The notes: generated from the letters alone by a model not told the origin. A stretch of 64,000 bases of DNA from SMWC01 sp964466315 (GCA_964466315.1 CAYXNS010000006.1:1-64000); one strand, 5' to 3'. Positions 24,418 through 33,332 are shown, numbered from the stretch's first letter. Made by a program: numbers and translations.

Positions 24418-26042
24418 TAGTCCTCGTCCTCGACATAGCGAACGGGAGTCTCGGGCTTGATCCCCGCACGACGACGCTCGAACGTCGCTCGGCCGTTGTC
24501 GATCCAGCGGCCCTCGACCGCGTTGCGCGCAAACTGCTCCCAGGTCTCATTCCAGTCGCCTAATGGAAATCCATGCCACGGCGGTTGCGGCGACAGGCGT
24601 GGAAGCCCGAGTTCCTCCCAGATCTCGCGCGCGGCCTCCATATAGGGCCGTGCCGGCAACGCGAGCGGCGGCATCGACACTTTTCGCGTCGCATCGATAA
24701 GAATCCCGGAATCTTTCGTGTCTGCCGAAGTCTTCGGCCCGTGCCCGACACTGCGATCCGTCGTTATCTCGAGGTCCTCTACCGGATTCGTTCGATAGGC
24801 CAGCGACCAGAAGATGGCATCCGTGTTCGATGGATCGATGTCACTACTGACCGCGATCACGATCTTGCCGCACTGCGCCTGCAGTGTCGCCGCGCCGTTC
24901 AAGCCGCGCCAGACTTCATCGCGCGGCGCGTCGTCGTCGAACTGGAGAAAGATCACGCGACGGAGATTAGTCAGTGGTTCATGCATGCACACGCGACGAA
25001 TGCCCCGCACTTCGAGTTCGTCACGTAGGTGGGCGAGAAACAAAGGTTCGTAGGCAACCTTTTTCAGCACGCTCGACTCGCTCGGAGTGACCTGGCTGAT
25101 GATCGAAGCGAAGACCGCGTCGCGTTTGTGCGTGATTGCCGTGACCTGCATCGACATGTTGAATTCTTCCAGCGCAACATGCCCGTGGCTCTCACCGAAT
25201 GGCGCTTCGGGCTCTAGCAGTTCGGTATCGATGAGTCCCTCGATCACGATTTCCGCGTCCGCCGGCACCTGCAGGTCGACCGTGGTCGTGGCGGCCACGC
25301 GGATGGGGCAACCGGTCAACCCCCCGGCCACTTCCATCTCATCCTGCCCAACTTCCAGTTTCTGCGGTCCGGTAATCGCGACGGCCGGCGGCGCACCGAC
25401 GACGATCGCGACCGGCATCGGCTCGCCGCGAGCCTGATATTTCTGCCAATGCAGATAACCGCCCGCTCCACCAATCCGGGTTGCCATCCTGACGCCGAGC
25501 CTGTCGGGCGCTTTCAGCGCGCCCCGGTAGGTGCCCATGTTGGCGATCCCCGTCTCAGGGTCCTTCGTGATGACCAGGGTAGCCGTGAGATACGGCGCCG
25601 CATCGTAACCGGGAGTCGATACCGGCACCGGCAGACGATCCAGGCCTCGACCGGGCGTACGCAGCTCTTCACCGGAGATGATCGTCTGCTGGCAGGAAGG
25701 CGCTTCCGTTTTCTCGGGAGCGATCGGATTGGCTATCGCACGCAGCCAGGTGGTGCCGATGTCCGCGACTTCGACGCCCATTCCGATCGCATAGATTTCT
25801 GGCGTCGCCGCCAGCGCGCCGACTGCGACGGGCATATCGTATTGACGGCCGAGACTGTCGGTCACATTTGTAAACAGGAATGCGGAGCGGTCCGCTTCGA
25901 GTATGCCACCCTGGAACTGCCAGCGAACCAGCGGATGCAGTTCGGTATCCTTATTGATCGGCCGATCGATGCGTCGCAGTAACCCTCGCGACTCGAGCGT
26001 TCCGAGATGGGTTTGAAAATCCGGATAGCCGGCCTTGCTCAT
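24417..26042 (-). CDS. UbiD-family prenyl-FMN decarboxylase
   Basis: A 541-residue (de)carboxylase of the UbiD family, which uses prenylated FMN to act on aromatic, heteroaromatic or alpha,beta-unsaturated acids. Family parts are visible: TGIANMGTYRGALKAPDRLGVRM near residues 167-190 with the metal-ligand and Arg positions, HWQKYQARGEPMPVAIVVGAPPAVAI near 196-222, and LLEPEAPFGESHGHVA near 277-290 with the catalytic acidic residues. It is embedded between coxM and coxL, which is unusual and implies a shared pathway. No ubiX flavin prenyltransferase is in the window. The substrate is unknown. Confidence 0.9.
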   Translation of the reverse strand: MSKAGYPDFQTHLGTLESRGLLRRIDRPINKDTELHPLVRWQFQGGILEADRSAFLFTNVTDSLGRQYDMPVAVGALAATPEIYAIGMGVEVADIGTTWLRAIANPIAPEKTEAPSCQQTIISGEELRTPGRGLDRLPVPVSTPGYDAAPYLTATLVITKDPETGIANMGTYRGALKAPDRLGVRMATRIGGAGGYLHWQKYQARGEPMPVAIVVGAPPAVAITGPQKLEVGQDEMEVAGGLTGCPIRVAATTTVDLQVPADAEIVIEGLIDTELLEPEAPFGESHGHVALEEFNMSMQVTAITHKRDAVFASIISQVTPSESSVLKKVAYEPLFLAHLRDELEVRGIRRVCMHEPLTNLRRVIFLQFDDDAPRDEVWRGLNGAATLQAQCGKIVIAVSSDIDPSNTDAIFWSLAYRTNPVEDLEITTDRSVGHGPKTSADTKDSGILIDATRKVSMPPLALPARPYMEAAREIWEELGLPRLSPQPPWHGFPLGDWNETWEQFARNAVEGRWIDNGRATFERRRAGIKPETPVRYVEDED

Positions 26043-26051
26043 CGCCTCACC

Positions 26052-26852
26052 TCATCGGCCTAACGCCGCTTCGACCGCTCGACCTGCGAGCACAGTCACC
26101 AGATGTGCCCGATATTCGGCGCTCGCATGAAGATCCTCGTTGAGCCGTTCAGCGCTGACCTCGATACCGTCCAAGGCTTGCGGCGTGAACTCACCCTCGA
26201 GCGCCTGTTCGAGTCGCGTAGCCCGAAAGACGCAAGGTCCGGCACCCGTGACGGCGACCCGCACGACGGCGCTCCGTTTCGCGACCATGACTCCGGCGAT
26301 CGCGTATCTCGACGCGGGGTTCGGAAATTTCACGTAGCCCGCAAGCTCCGGGATCGGAAAACTGACATGACGAATAATCTCGTCAGCCAACAGCGCGGTT
26401 TCGAATAATCCCGTGAAGAACTCATCCGCCGCGATGTCGCGTTGCGTGGTTGCGATCGTCGCATCTAGACCCAAAATTGCCGCTGGGTAATCGGCTGCCG
26501 GATCATTATTCGATACGGATCCGCCCAGGGTGCCCCGGTTACGCACCTGCACGTCGCCAATACTGCCGGCGAGCTCCGCCAACGCCGGGATCAAATTTCT
26601 GACCTCGACGGACTCGGCGACTTCGCGGTGGATCGTCATCGATCCTATCGCGAGGTCATGTGCTTCGAGCTCGATTCCTTTCAGTTCTTCGATGTCAGCC
26701 AGGTCGATGAGCGCACCCGGCGCCGCCAGCCGCAGCTTCATGGCTGGCAGCAACGTCATGCCGCCCGCAAGCCACCGCGGCTCGCCCGAAGCGGAAAACG
26801 CCGCCTGCGCCTCGACGACAGATCGGGGCCTTCGATAGTCGAACGGATACAC
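26052..26852 (-). CDS. molybdenum hydroxylase FAD-binding subunit (CoxM-like)
   Basis: The 266-residue medium subunit that passes electrons from the iron-sulfur subunit to an acceptor through FAD. The two FAD-binding signatures are present: WLAGGMTLLPAMKLRL near residues 27-42 and VRNRGTLGGSVSNNDPAADYPAAIL near 102-126. The CO dehydrogenase C-terminal domain follows (about 165-266). It lies 9 bp before ubiD and 3 bp after coxS in the operon. Confidence 0.93.
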   Translation of the reverse strand: MYPFDYRRPRSVVEAQAAFSASGEPRWLAGGMTLLPAMKLRLAAPGALIDLADIEELKGIELEAHDLAIGSMTIHREVAESVEVRNLIPALAELAGSIGDVQVRNRGTLGGSVSNNDPAADYPAAILGLDATIATTQRDIAADEFFTGLFETALLADEIIRHVSFPIPELAGYVKFPNPASRYAIAGVMVAKRSAVVRVAVTGAGPCVFRATRLEQALEGEFTPQALDGIEVSAERLNEDLHASAEYRAHLVTVLAGRAVEAALGR

Positions 26853-26855
26853 GTA

Positions 26856-27329
26856 CTATGCCTCGCGTCCTGCCTTAGCCGTGGCCTTTATCGCCACGAC
26901 GATATTGTGATAACCGGTGCAGCGGCAGAGGTTACCTTCCAACCAGTGACGAATCTCACCCTCATCCGGATCGGGGTTTCGCTGTAGCAGATCGACCGCG
27001 CTCATTATCACGCCGGGTGTGCAGTAGCCGCACTGTAACCCGTGATGCTCACGAAACGCTGCCTGTACGCGGTGCAGTTCATCCGCGGAACCGAGCCCCT
27101 CGATGGTGGTAACTTCCCTGCCCTGCACGGAGACCGCCAACATCGAACATGCCTTGACCGAACGGCCGTCGACATGCACAACGCAACAGCCACACTGACT
27201 CGTGTCGCAACCCACATGACTGCCCGTCAAGCGCAGATCCCGGCGCAACAGCTCGACGAGCAACGTACGCGTGTCGACCTCCACCGATACCGGCTTACCG
27301 TTGACGACGAAAGAGATCGACTCCGCCAT
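26856..27329 (-). CDS. molybdenum hydroxylase 2Fe-2S subunit (CoxS-like)
   Basis: The 157-residue small subunit with two [2Fe-2S] clusters. The plant-type ferredoxin motif CDTSQCGCC with a later Cys in VKAC covers about residues 41-62, and the second cluster site CGYCTPG...CRCTGYHNI about 99-140. It is cytosolic with no Tat signal. It begins immediately after the coxG stop. Confidence 0.95.
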   Translation of the reverse strand: MAESISFVVNGKPVSVEVDTRTLLVELLRRDLRLTGSHVGCDTSQCGCCVVHVDGRSVKACSMLAVSVQGREVTTIEGLGSADELHRVQAAFREHHGLQCGYCTPGVIMSAVDLLQRNPDPDEGEIRHWLEGNLCRCTGYHNIVVAIKATAKAGREA

Positions 27330-27899
27330 CTAGCCGACATTCCCGGCACTGAGCAAAAACCATCCGAGAACTGCGATTAATGCGGCACCCGTCGCGATGG
27401 CGATCCAGACAAGACGCTTCGACTCGAAATGCCGGATCTCACCCCCGAGCCGCTCGGCATCCTCATCGAGATCGGCCGCGAGACGGGAAAAAAAGTCGTC
27501 CGCAAGCTTGCGGGTCGCGGCAACGACCAGCCGGGAACCGAGTTGCGCCAAACGCCCACCGACCTGAAACTCCGATGTATAACTCAGTATCGTCGAGTCG
27601 CCGTTTTCCGTGAGTTCGACGTCGGCGAAACCCTGCCCGAAACCGATAGCGCCAGCCTTGCCATCGCCTTGCAGTCGATAGCGCTCCGGCGGCGCTGCTG
27701 CCGCGATCTCCAGATTGGTCCGAAACGTTGCTTTTACGGGACCGATCGCGAGTTTCACGCGTGCACGATACCGATCCGCGCTCACCTGTTCTAGTTCTTC
27801 GCAACCGGGTATGCAGCGGCGCAGGATCTCCGCATCCATGAGCGCTCGCCAGGCCTCATCTCGACCAAGCGCGAGGCGATATTCGCCGGAGATATCCAT
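27330..27899 (-). CDS. CoxG-like SRPBCC protein with C-terminal membrane anchor
   Basis: A 189-residue protein of the CoxG family: an SRPBCC domain (residues 1-145; ISGEYRLALGRDEAWRALMDAEILRRCIPGCEEL) and a C-terminal hydrophobic helix (about 165-185). In CO dehydrogenase systems CoxG recruits the enzyme to the membrane. More recent work on such proteins points to quinone transport between membrane and hydroxylase. It is the first gene of coxG-S-M-ubiD-L, so this Mo hydroxylase probably delivers electrons to membrane quinone. Confidence 0.9.
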   Translation of the reverse strand: MDISGEYRLALGRDEAWRALMDAEILRRCIPGCEELEQVSADRYRARVKLAIGPVKATFRTNLEIAAAAPPERYRLQGDGKAGAIGFGQGFADVELTENGDSTILSYTSEFQVGGRLAQLGSRLVVAATRKLADDFFSRLAADLDEDAERLGGEIRHFESKRLVWIAIATGAALIAVLGWFLLSAGNVG

Positions 27900-27962
27900 T
27901 GCAAGCCACCCGGGTGACGAAGATGGAGGACTGGGCCGCTCGACAGCGACGGTGAGTCCGAG

Positions 27963-27990
27963 TTGACTTCGTACCGGTCGTGATTATCCT
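27963..27990 (+). promoter_or_regulatory. possible sigma-70 promoter of the decayed secreted-protein gene
   Basis: TTGACT (27963-27968) and TATCCT (27985-27990) are separated by 16 bp and lie about 45 bp before the GTG at 28036. It is a reasonable housekeeping promoter, although the gene it would serve is broken. Confidence 0.35.
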
Positions 27991-28035
27991 TCCAAAGCCT
28001 TGCGTGAACAATAAGACCCTTGCTTGACGCTCCCC

Positions 28036-28300
28036 GTGCGAAAGATCTCTCTTACCCTGGTTTTCGCCGCAACCCTCATTCAGCGCACAGTGTCGGCACA
28101 GGAAAGTACGACGGTAAGAATCTCAACTGGGTCGGTTCGACTCTAAAGTACACGGGTATCGTTGCCGTCATCGACTCCGCGCCGGCGATGCCGATCTAGT
28201 GAACCGCGCACTGACCGCGCCCGAAGATATCGTCCTGGAGACAGACAGCATCCTCGGCCCGGTGGATCGACCTCTCGATAGTGGCCCCATTTCTTGTTGA
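28036..28300 (+). pseudogene. frameshifted remnant of a secreted protein gene
   Basis: A GTG at 28036 opens a clear signal peptide (VRKISLTLVFAATLIQRTVSAQ), but the frame stops 14 codons later at 28144. Coding-like sequence continues in the next frame (GKYDGKNLNWVGSTLKY, ending IDSAPAMPI) to a stop near 28200. It then continues in a further frame (GDADLVNRALTAPEDIVLE, ending LDSGPISC) to 28300. This looks like a small exported protein broken by frameshifts. I do not recognise the family. The surrounding region 27900-28316 holds no other gene. Confidence 0.4.
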
Positions 28301-28316
28301 AGACCCGCGCCTAGAT

Positions 28317-29294
28317 CTACAGATTCGCCGTCTCTCCAGGTGTGCAGATGCGATGGGCGAGGCGATCGGCGACCTCGCTCACCTTCACGACAAGCACATC
28401 GCACGGAAGCTTGTCGAGTACGCGTTCGGCGGTGCTACCGACGAAGACCCGCTTGAGAGCGCTGCGTGAGGTTGCCCCCATAACGACAAGATCGGCCTCG
28501 AGCTGCTCTGCCAACCTGACCAACAATTCCTGGGGGGCCCCCTGATAAACGTGCGAACTCGCAGAGTTAATCGAAGTTTCTTCGAGTAGAGTCTGTAACG
28601 CGGCTCGATGCCGCTTCTCCAGAGTCTCGGTTAGAACTCTCACGGAAGATGCGAGCGGTGTCGCGATCGTATCTGCAGCCGCAGCTATCGCGGGTGCGGG
28701 ATCGAAAGCATGGATGACATGCAGATCGGCATCGATTTCTGAGCTGATGTCGTTAGCCGCGGATAGAATGATGCGATCGAGCTCGGCTGGTTTATCGTGG
28801 GAGTGAAGTGGATCAACCGCCGCTATGACATTCGGCCGCTCCGAGATCGGTCGCGGTTTGACGAGCAGCAGTGGGGCCGGACAACCGCGAATAAGGTTCC
28901 AATCCGTATTCGAGAAGATCGATCGTTTCAGGAGTGGGTGATAGTGAGTGTCTTTCACGACAATCGACGGCCTCACTTCCACGGCCTTGCAGATAATCCC
29001 CTCGTCGAGCGGGTGGTTCCACCGCGCATCGACGGATACCCTGAGCCCCTGTGCCCTCACTGATTGGGCAAGCAACCGAAGTTTTCTGATATCTCTGTCC
29101 AATATGCGCCGTTTGGCCTTTTCCAACGCGACAGGATCGAAACTCTGCTCGCTCAGGAGAAATTGATCGTAATCGCAGATGAACAGCTCCAAGCGTGCGC
29201 CCAGCCTCTGTCCGAGCCATATGGCACGATCGACGGCCGGCTGTGAATAGGGGGTTGGATCCACAACGACCAGAATATGATCACACGCGCCCAT
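28317..29294 (-). CDS. tandem universal stress protein (UspE-like)
   Basis: A 325-residue cytosolic protein with two UspA domains (about residues 1-150 and 155-310), like E. coli UspE. The second domain has the ATP-binding motif GATSRSALKRVFVGSTAERVL near 270-290. The first begins ILVVVDPTPYSQPAVDRAIWLG and has a degenerate nucleotide loop. It is divergent from fixL, with about 65 bp between them. Usp proteins often belong to oxygen-limitation regulons, which fits the FixLJ neighbours, but no FNR/FixK-type box (TTGAT-N4-ATCAA) is visible in the intergenic region. Confidence 0.9.
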   Translation of the reverse strand: MGACDHILVVVDPTPYSQPAVDRAIWLGQRLGARLELFICDYDQFLLSEQSFDPVALEKAKRRILDRDIRKLRLLAQSVRAQGLRVSVDARWNHPLDEGIICKAVEVRPSIVVKDTHYHPLLKRSIFSNTDWNLIRGCPAPLLLVKPRPISERPNVIAAVDPLHSHDKPAELDRIILSAANDISSEIDADLHVIHAFDPAPAIAAAADTIATPLASSVRVLTETLEKRHRAALQTLLEETSINSASSHVYQGAPQELLVRLAEQLEADLVVMGATSRSALKRVFVGSTAERVLDKLPCDVLVVKVSEVADRLAHRICTPGETANL

Positions 29295-29360
29295 GCGATG
29301 TACTCAGCCTATAGGTCTACCCTTTATACTTTGCACAGAGAGACGGGATAATCGGGTCAA

Positions 29361-30512
29361 GTGCCTAAGTTTCTTCGGGATCTACTTATGGATGGCGATT
29401 CACACAATCCGAAAATGCCGGACGCGGCGGAATTCCAGGCGCTACTGGACACCGCCGTCGACGGCATCATCGTCATCGATATCACGGGGAGAATTCTTCA
29501 GTTCAATCCCGCGGCTGAACGCCTGTTCGGCTACTTCGGGGTCGAGGTAATTGGCTCGGATGTGGGTATTCTCATGCCCGAGCCGGACAAAGCTCGGCAT
29601 GGTGAATACCTGGAGAGATATCTTCGGACAGGCGAACCGCACATCATCGGAATCGGCCGGGAAGTCCTGGGCGAGCGCGCCAATGGCGAGGTGTTTCCGC
29701 TCTACATATCGGTCGGCGACGCCGGCGGAGGGCGGTTTGTCGGCATCGTCCGCGACCTCTCCGCGGAAAAGGCCGCGCAGGAAGAGACCCGTGCCTTGCA
29801 GAGTCGCTTGGCTGAAGTCGGCCGATTCAGCCTGATGGGCGAGATGGCCGCCGGACTCGCCCATGAGATTAACCAGCCACTCAGCGCCATCACCACCTAC
29901 TCCCAGGCGAACGAGCGAATCATCACGCAGAATCCAATCGACATCGAAGGGCTCGCGGACTCCTGCGGTAAGATCTCCGAGCAGGCGCTCCGCGCCGGGC
30001 AGATCGTCCAGAATCTTCGCAGCTTCGTCCGCAGGGACTCCCCCCATAAAGAACGCCTCGACGTCAATCAAGTGGTCACGGATGTGTTCGACCTGATTCA
30101 AGCCGATGCGCGGACAGAGGGCATTGTCGTGTCGGCGGATCTTGCGCAGAATCTACCCCCGGTGTTAGGCCAGGCTATTCAGTTGCAGCAAGTTCTCTTG
30201 AATCTGACTCATAATGCGGTCGATGCGATGCGAGAAGGTCTCCAAAAGCACGAGGGAATCCAGGTACGTACCGAAGCGGTCCAGAACGATACTGTAAGAG
30301 TCATCGTGACCGATCACGGCCATGGCGTTTCACCGCACCTAGGGGATGACGTCTTTCATCCATTCATCTCGACAAAACCGGAAGGGCTCGGCGTCGGGCT
30401 CGCGATCAGTAAGACCATCATTCAGGCCCATGACGGCGAGCTCTATCACAAACCGAATCCGGCCGGAGGCACTGTATTCGGCTTCTCGCTACCGATCGAT
30501 CAGGAGAACTAG
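29361..30512 (+). CDS. fixL: FixL-type oxygen-sensing histidine kinase
   Basis: A 383-residue soluble sensor kinase. The PAS domain spans about residues 20-140. Its haem pocket matches FixL: EPHIIGIGREVLGER, where His94 aligns with the proximal haem ligand and Arg100 with the propionate-contacting Arg. The HisKA box GLAHEINQPLSAITTY is near 172 and the HATPase motifs DHGHGVSPHLG and GLGVGLAISKTII are near 315-350. There is no membrane helix, so it resembles the soluble Bradyrhizobium type. The GTG at 29361 is used; an ATG at 29388 is an alternative. The fixJ gene follows 3 bp later. Confidence 0.9.
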   Translation: MPKFLRDLLMDGDSHNPKMPDAAEFQALLDTAVDGIIVIDITGRILQFNPAAERLFGYFGVEVIGSDVGILMPEPDKARHGEYLERYLRTGEPHIIGIGREVLGERANGEVFPLYISVGDAGGGRFVGIVRDLSAEKAAQEETRALQSRLAEVGRFSLMGEMAAGLAHEINQPLSAITTYSQANERIITQNPIDIEGLADSCGKISEQALRAGQIVQNLRSFVRRDSPHKERLDVNQVVTDVFDLIQADARTEGIVVSADLAQNLPPVLGQAIQLQQVLLNLTHNAVDAMREGLQKHEGIQVRTEAVQNDTVRVIVTDHGHGVSPHLGDDVFHPFISTKPEGLGVGLAISKTIIQAHDGELYHKPNPAGGTVFGFSLPIDQEN

Positions 30513-30515
30513 AAC

Positions 30516-31127
30516 ATGGGTCACAGCACACCCCTCGTTTACGTCGTGGATGACGACGATGCGATTCGCGACTCCCTTATGATGCTGCTACGGTCCATCG
30601 GCCTCGCAGGCCAGTCGTACGCATCGGCGACAGATTTTCTCGATGCGTACGACCCAAAACAGCATAGCTGCTTGATAACCGACATTCGGATGCCAGGCAT
30701 GAGCGGGCTCGATCTGCAACGGGAGTTAAGGGAGCACGGTGCACCGATCCCCATTATCTTGATTACCGGGCACGGCGATGTACCGATGGCGGTGGAAGCG
30801 ATGAAAGAAGGCGCGCTGGATTTCATCGAGAAACCGTTTCGTGATCAGGAGCTGCTGGATCGCGTCCAACAAGCCTTGACCTGGGATGACGACCACCGCT
30901 CCAAGAATCTGGAGGCGCTCAGCATCCAGGAGCGGCTGGCTACACTGACGCCGAGAGAATCCGAGGTTATGGACCTCGTTGTTCAGGGACACGCGAATAA
31001 AGTCATCGCGCAGGACCTCGGCGTGAGTCAACGAACGGTCGAGATTCATCGCGCACGCGTGATGGAGAAGATGAATATGCGGTCATTGGCCGCTCTCGTG
31101 CGAGCCATAGAAAAAACCAGAATCTGA
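30516..31127 (+). CDS. fixJ: FixJ-type response regulator
   Basis: A 203-residue two-domain transcription factor. The receiver domain has VVDDDDAIRDS and the phosphoacceptor Asp56 in LITDIRMPGMSG, with Lys in EKPFRDQELL. The C-terminal LuxR-type helix-turn-helix is LTPRESEVMDLVVQGHANK, with VSQRTVEIHRARVMEKM as the recognition region. It is translationally close to fixL (3 bp). The targets are unknown; nearby candidates are the Usp gene and the TctA-TctB gene 66 bp downstream. Confidence 0.92.
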   Translation: MGHSTPLVYVVDDDDAIRDSLMMLLRSIGLAGQSYASATDFLDAYDPKQHSCLITDIRMPGMSGLDLQRELREHGAPIPIILITGHGDVPMAVEAMKEGALDFIEKPFRDQELLDRVQQALTWDDDHRSKNLEALSIQERLATLTPRESEVMDLVVQGHANKVIAQDLGVSQRTVEIHRARVMEKMNMRSLAALVRAIEKTRI

Positions 31128-31193
31128 CCACCGCCCGATCCGCTGCCGGTGTACTCCGAGACTCCCTAGAGATCATGCAACCGGGGTATCTAC

Positions 31194-33250
31194 GTGTTTG
31201 AGATGGCACTCAGCGCAGCCGAGATCGTGTTCGATCCGGCGCGGCTTAGTTTCGTGGCGCTTGGCGTGCTCATCGGGTTGTCATTGGGTGTAATCCCTGG
31301 GCTGGGGGGCGTCGTCGGATTGTCTTTGCTCCTGCCGTTCACGTTCGACATGGATCCTCTGACGGCCCTGGCATTTCTCGTCGGACTGCAGGCCGTCGTC
31401 GTGACATCGGACACCATCCCCGCCGTTCTATTCGGCGTGCCCGGTACCGTCGGGTCCGCCGCAACGATCCTCGACGGCCACCCGATGGCGAAGCAAGGCC
31501 TCGCGGCCCGTGCTTTTGGCGCGGCTTTCTCAGCATCCGTGATCGGTGGGTTGTTCGGCGCACTGTTTCTTGCGTTCAGCGTACCGATACTCCGCCCGTT
31601 CATACTGAGCTTCGGATCCCCAGAATTACTCGCATTCTGCGTCTTCGGCCTCTCACTGGTCGGCGTCCTGAGCGGCGGGACCAAGCTTAAGGGGCTCGCG
31701 GCAGCGGCCATCGGCGTCATGATTGCAACGGTTGGCGAAGAGCCGAACACAGCGGCGGAGCGCTGGACTTTCGACCTGCTCTATCTACTCGAGGGAATCC
31801 CACTGGTACCGCTCGCGCTCGGATTGTTCGCGATCCCGGAACTCGCGGATATGGCGATCAGCAGAAAGCCGCTACCGACACACCACCGAGTCACGAACCG
31901 CTGGGATCAGCTCGCGGGAATCAGAGATACGTTCTCGAATTTCTTCCTCGTGATTCGGGGTTCGGGGATCGGCTCCGTACTCGGGGCCGTGCCCGGTATC
32001 GGCGCCGCCGTGATCGACTGGGTTGCCTATGGCCATGCATTGCGATCGGAGAAAGGTGCGGCGGAGAGTTTTGGTAAAGGTGACGTGCGCGGTGTCATCG
32101 CCTCGGAGAGTTCCAATAACGCCAAGGAAGGCGGTGCGCTCATCTCTACGATCGCCTTCGGCGTGCCCGCCACGGCAGCGATGGCATTGCTACTCGGCGC
32201 ATTTCTCATTCACGGTCTCGCGCCGGGCCCGCAAATGCTCACCGATCGCCTTGACGTGACCTATACCCTCGTGTGGACATTGGCGATCGCGAATATTCTC
32301 GGTTCAGGGATCTGTTTCGCGTTCGCAAACCAGTTGGCGAGTATCGCGCGAGTCCGAATCGGTATTCTCGTTCCCGTCGTACTATCGATAACCTTTGTCG
32401 GCGCATTTCAGGGCANNNNNNNNNNATTGTCGCGTTACTCGGTTTCGGCATCCTGGGCTGGATCATGAAGCGTGTGCAATGGCCACGGCCACCATTATTG
32501 CTCGGCCTGGTACTTGGCGGTTTGATCGAGCGCTACATGTTCATCTCGTTTCAACGATACGGCCTCGACTGGCTGACCCGGCCAATCGTGTTGGCAGTCT
32601 TCGCCGTTACGCTCTACGGAATATTGAAGCCCGCCGTGAGCAGCTATCTCAAGCGACGCGGAGAGGCGCGGCTGAAACTCGTTATCGGGTTCCAGCAGAA
32701 TCGAGTCGGTCCTGACACCATTTTCAGCGGCATCGTATTGTTGTTCTTCGCGGCCTGCCTGATCGGTTCTTGGAACTGGGAGCTCGGAGCGAGACTCGTT
32801 CCACAGGCCGTGAGTTGGGCCGGAGTGCTTTTCTGCGGTGGACACTTACTCGCGACATTTTTCGTCAACACGGTCGGACCGCTTCCTGAAGACAGCACGA
32901 GTTCGGTAGCTGACTCCGTTTCTTCCGCGCGTTTCGACCTTACCGACGAGTTCGCACATCTGTCCGCGCGAGAAGTCAGCATGCGCTCCGCACGATATTT
33001 CGGTTGGTGTATCGGACTGCTCGGTGCGGCGCTGCTCATCGGCCTTCTGCCGGCGATGCTGATATTTCTCATCGGCTATATTCGCGTCGAGGGCCGCGAG
33101 CAATGGCCCATGGCGACGGCGGTCACCGTGGCCACGTGGACCGCGTGGTACATCCTGTTCCACCAGGTGCTCAGGGTTCCGTGGCCGACAACCCTGCTCG
33201 GCGATCTGCTCCCGGTTCTACGGAGCTCGAATCTAACGAATCTGCTGTAG
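31194..33250 (+). CDS. TctA-TctB fusion permease (crosses an assembly gap)
   Basis: One gene interrupted by 10 N. Before the gap lies a TctA-type permease (VIPGLGGVVGLSLLLPFTFDMDP near residue 27; LGAVPGIGAAVIDWVAYGHAL). After the gap the frame differs: from 32426 it reads IVALLGFGILGWIMKRV, the end of TctA. It then continues into a TctB-like region (GPDTIFSGIVLLFFAACLIGSWNWELGARLVPQAV, more helices) to 33250. TctA and TctB therefore appear fused, as in some other bacteria. A true gap of 17 bp would restore the frame. The GTG at 31194 is chosen by position. No tctC gene is adjacent. Confidence 0.75.
32416..32425. other. assembly gap (10 N)
   Basis: Ten undetermined bases lie inside the TctA-TctB gene. 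Frames on the two sides disagree with a 10-bp gap and agree with a length of 2 modulo 3, so N count is not the real length. Confidence 0.98.
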
Positions 33251-33273
33251 GAATGGCGCCTGGGCCGCGATAC
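33245..33273. repeat. REP-like palindrome at the end of the TctA-TctB gene
   Basis: TGTAGGAATGGC...GCCGCGATACA has outer arms TGTA/TACA and an inner GGC-rich stem, resembling the TGTAGGAGCGGC...GCCGCGA form of REP elements. It overlaps the TAG stop codon (33248-33250). Confidence 0.35.
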
Positions 33274-33308
33274 ACCGCATAGCCTCGCCTCAAACGGCGG
33301 TGATACCT

Positions 33309-33332
33309 AAAAAGGGGCCAGATCCCTTTTTT
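33309..33332. terminator. bidirectional terminator, AAAAGGG palindrome copy
   Basis: AAAAAGGG-GCCAGAT-CCCTTTTTT is a perfect stem with A- and T-tracts on its two sides, so it can terminate in both directions. It lies between the convergent TctA-TctB and rraA genes and reaches the rraA stop codon. The core matches the repeats at 13138-13188. Confidence 0.75.

Noticed and set aside
22057..27329. Aerobic CO dehydrogenase (form I) as identity of the Cox-like operon
   Set aside because: The active-site loop is AYRSSGR, lacking the Cys of AYxCSFR, and a ubiD gene interrupts the operon.
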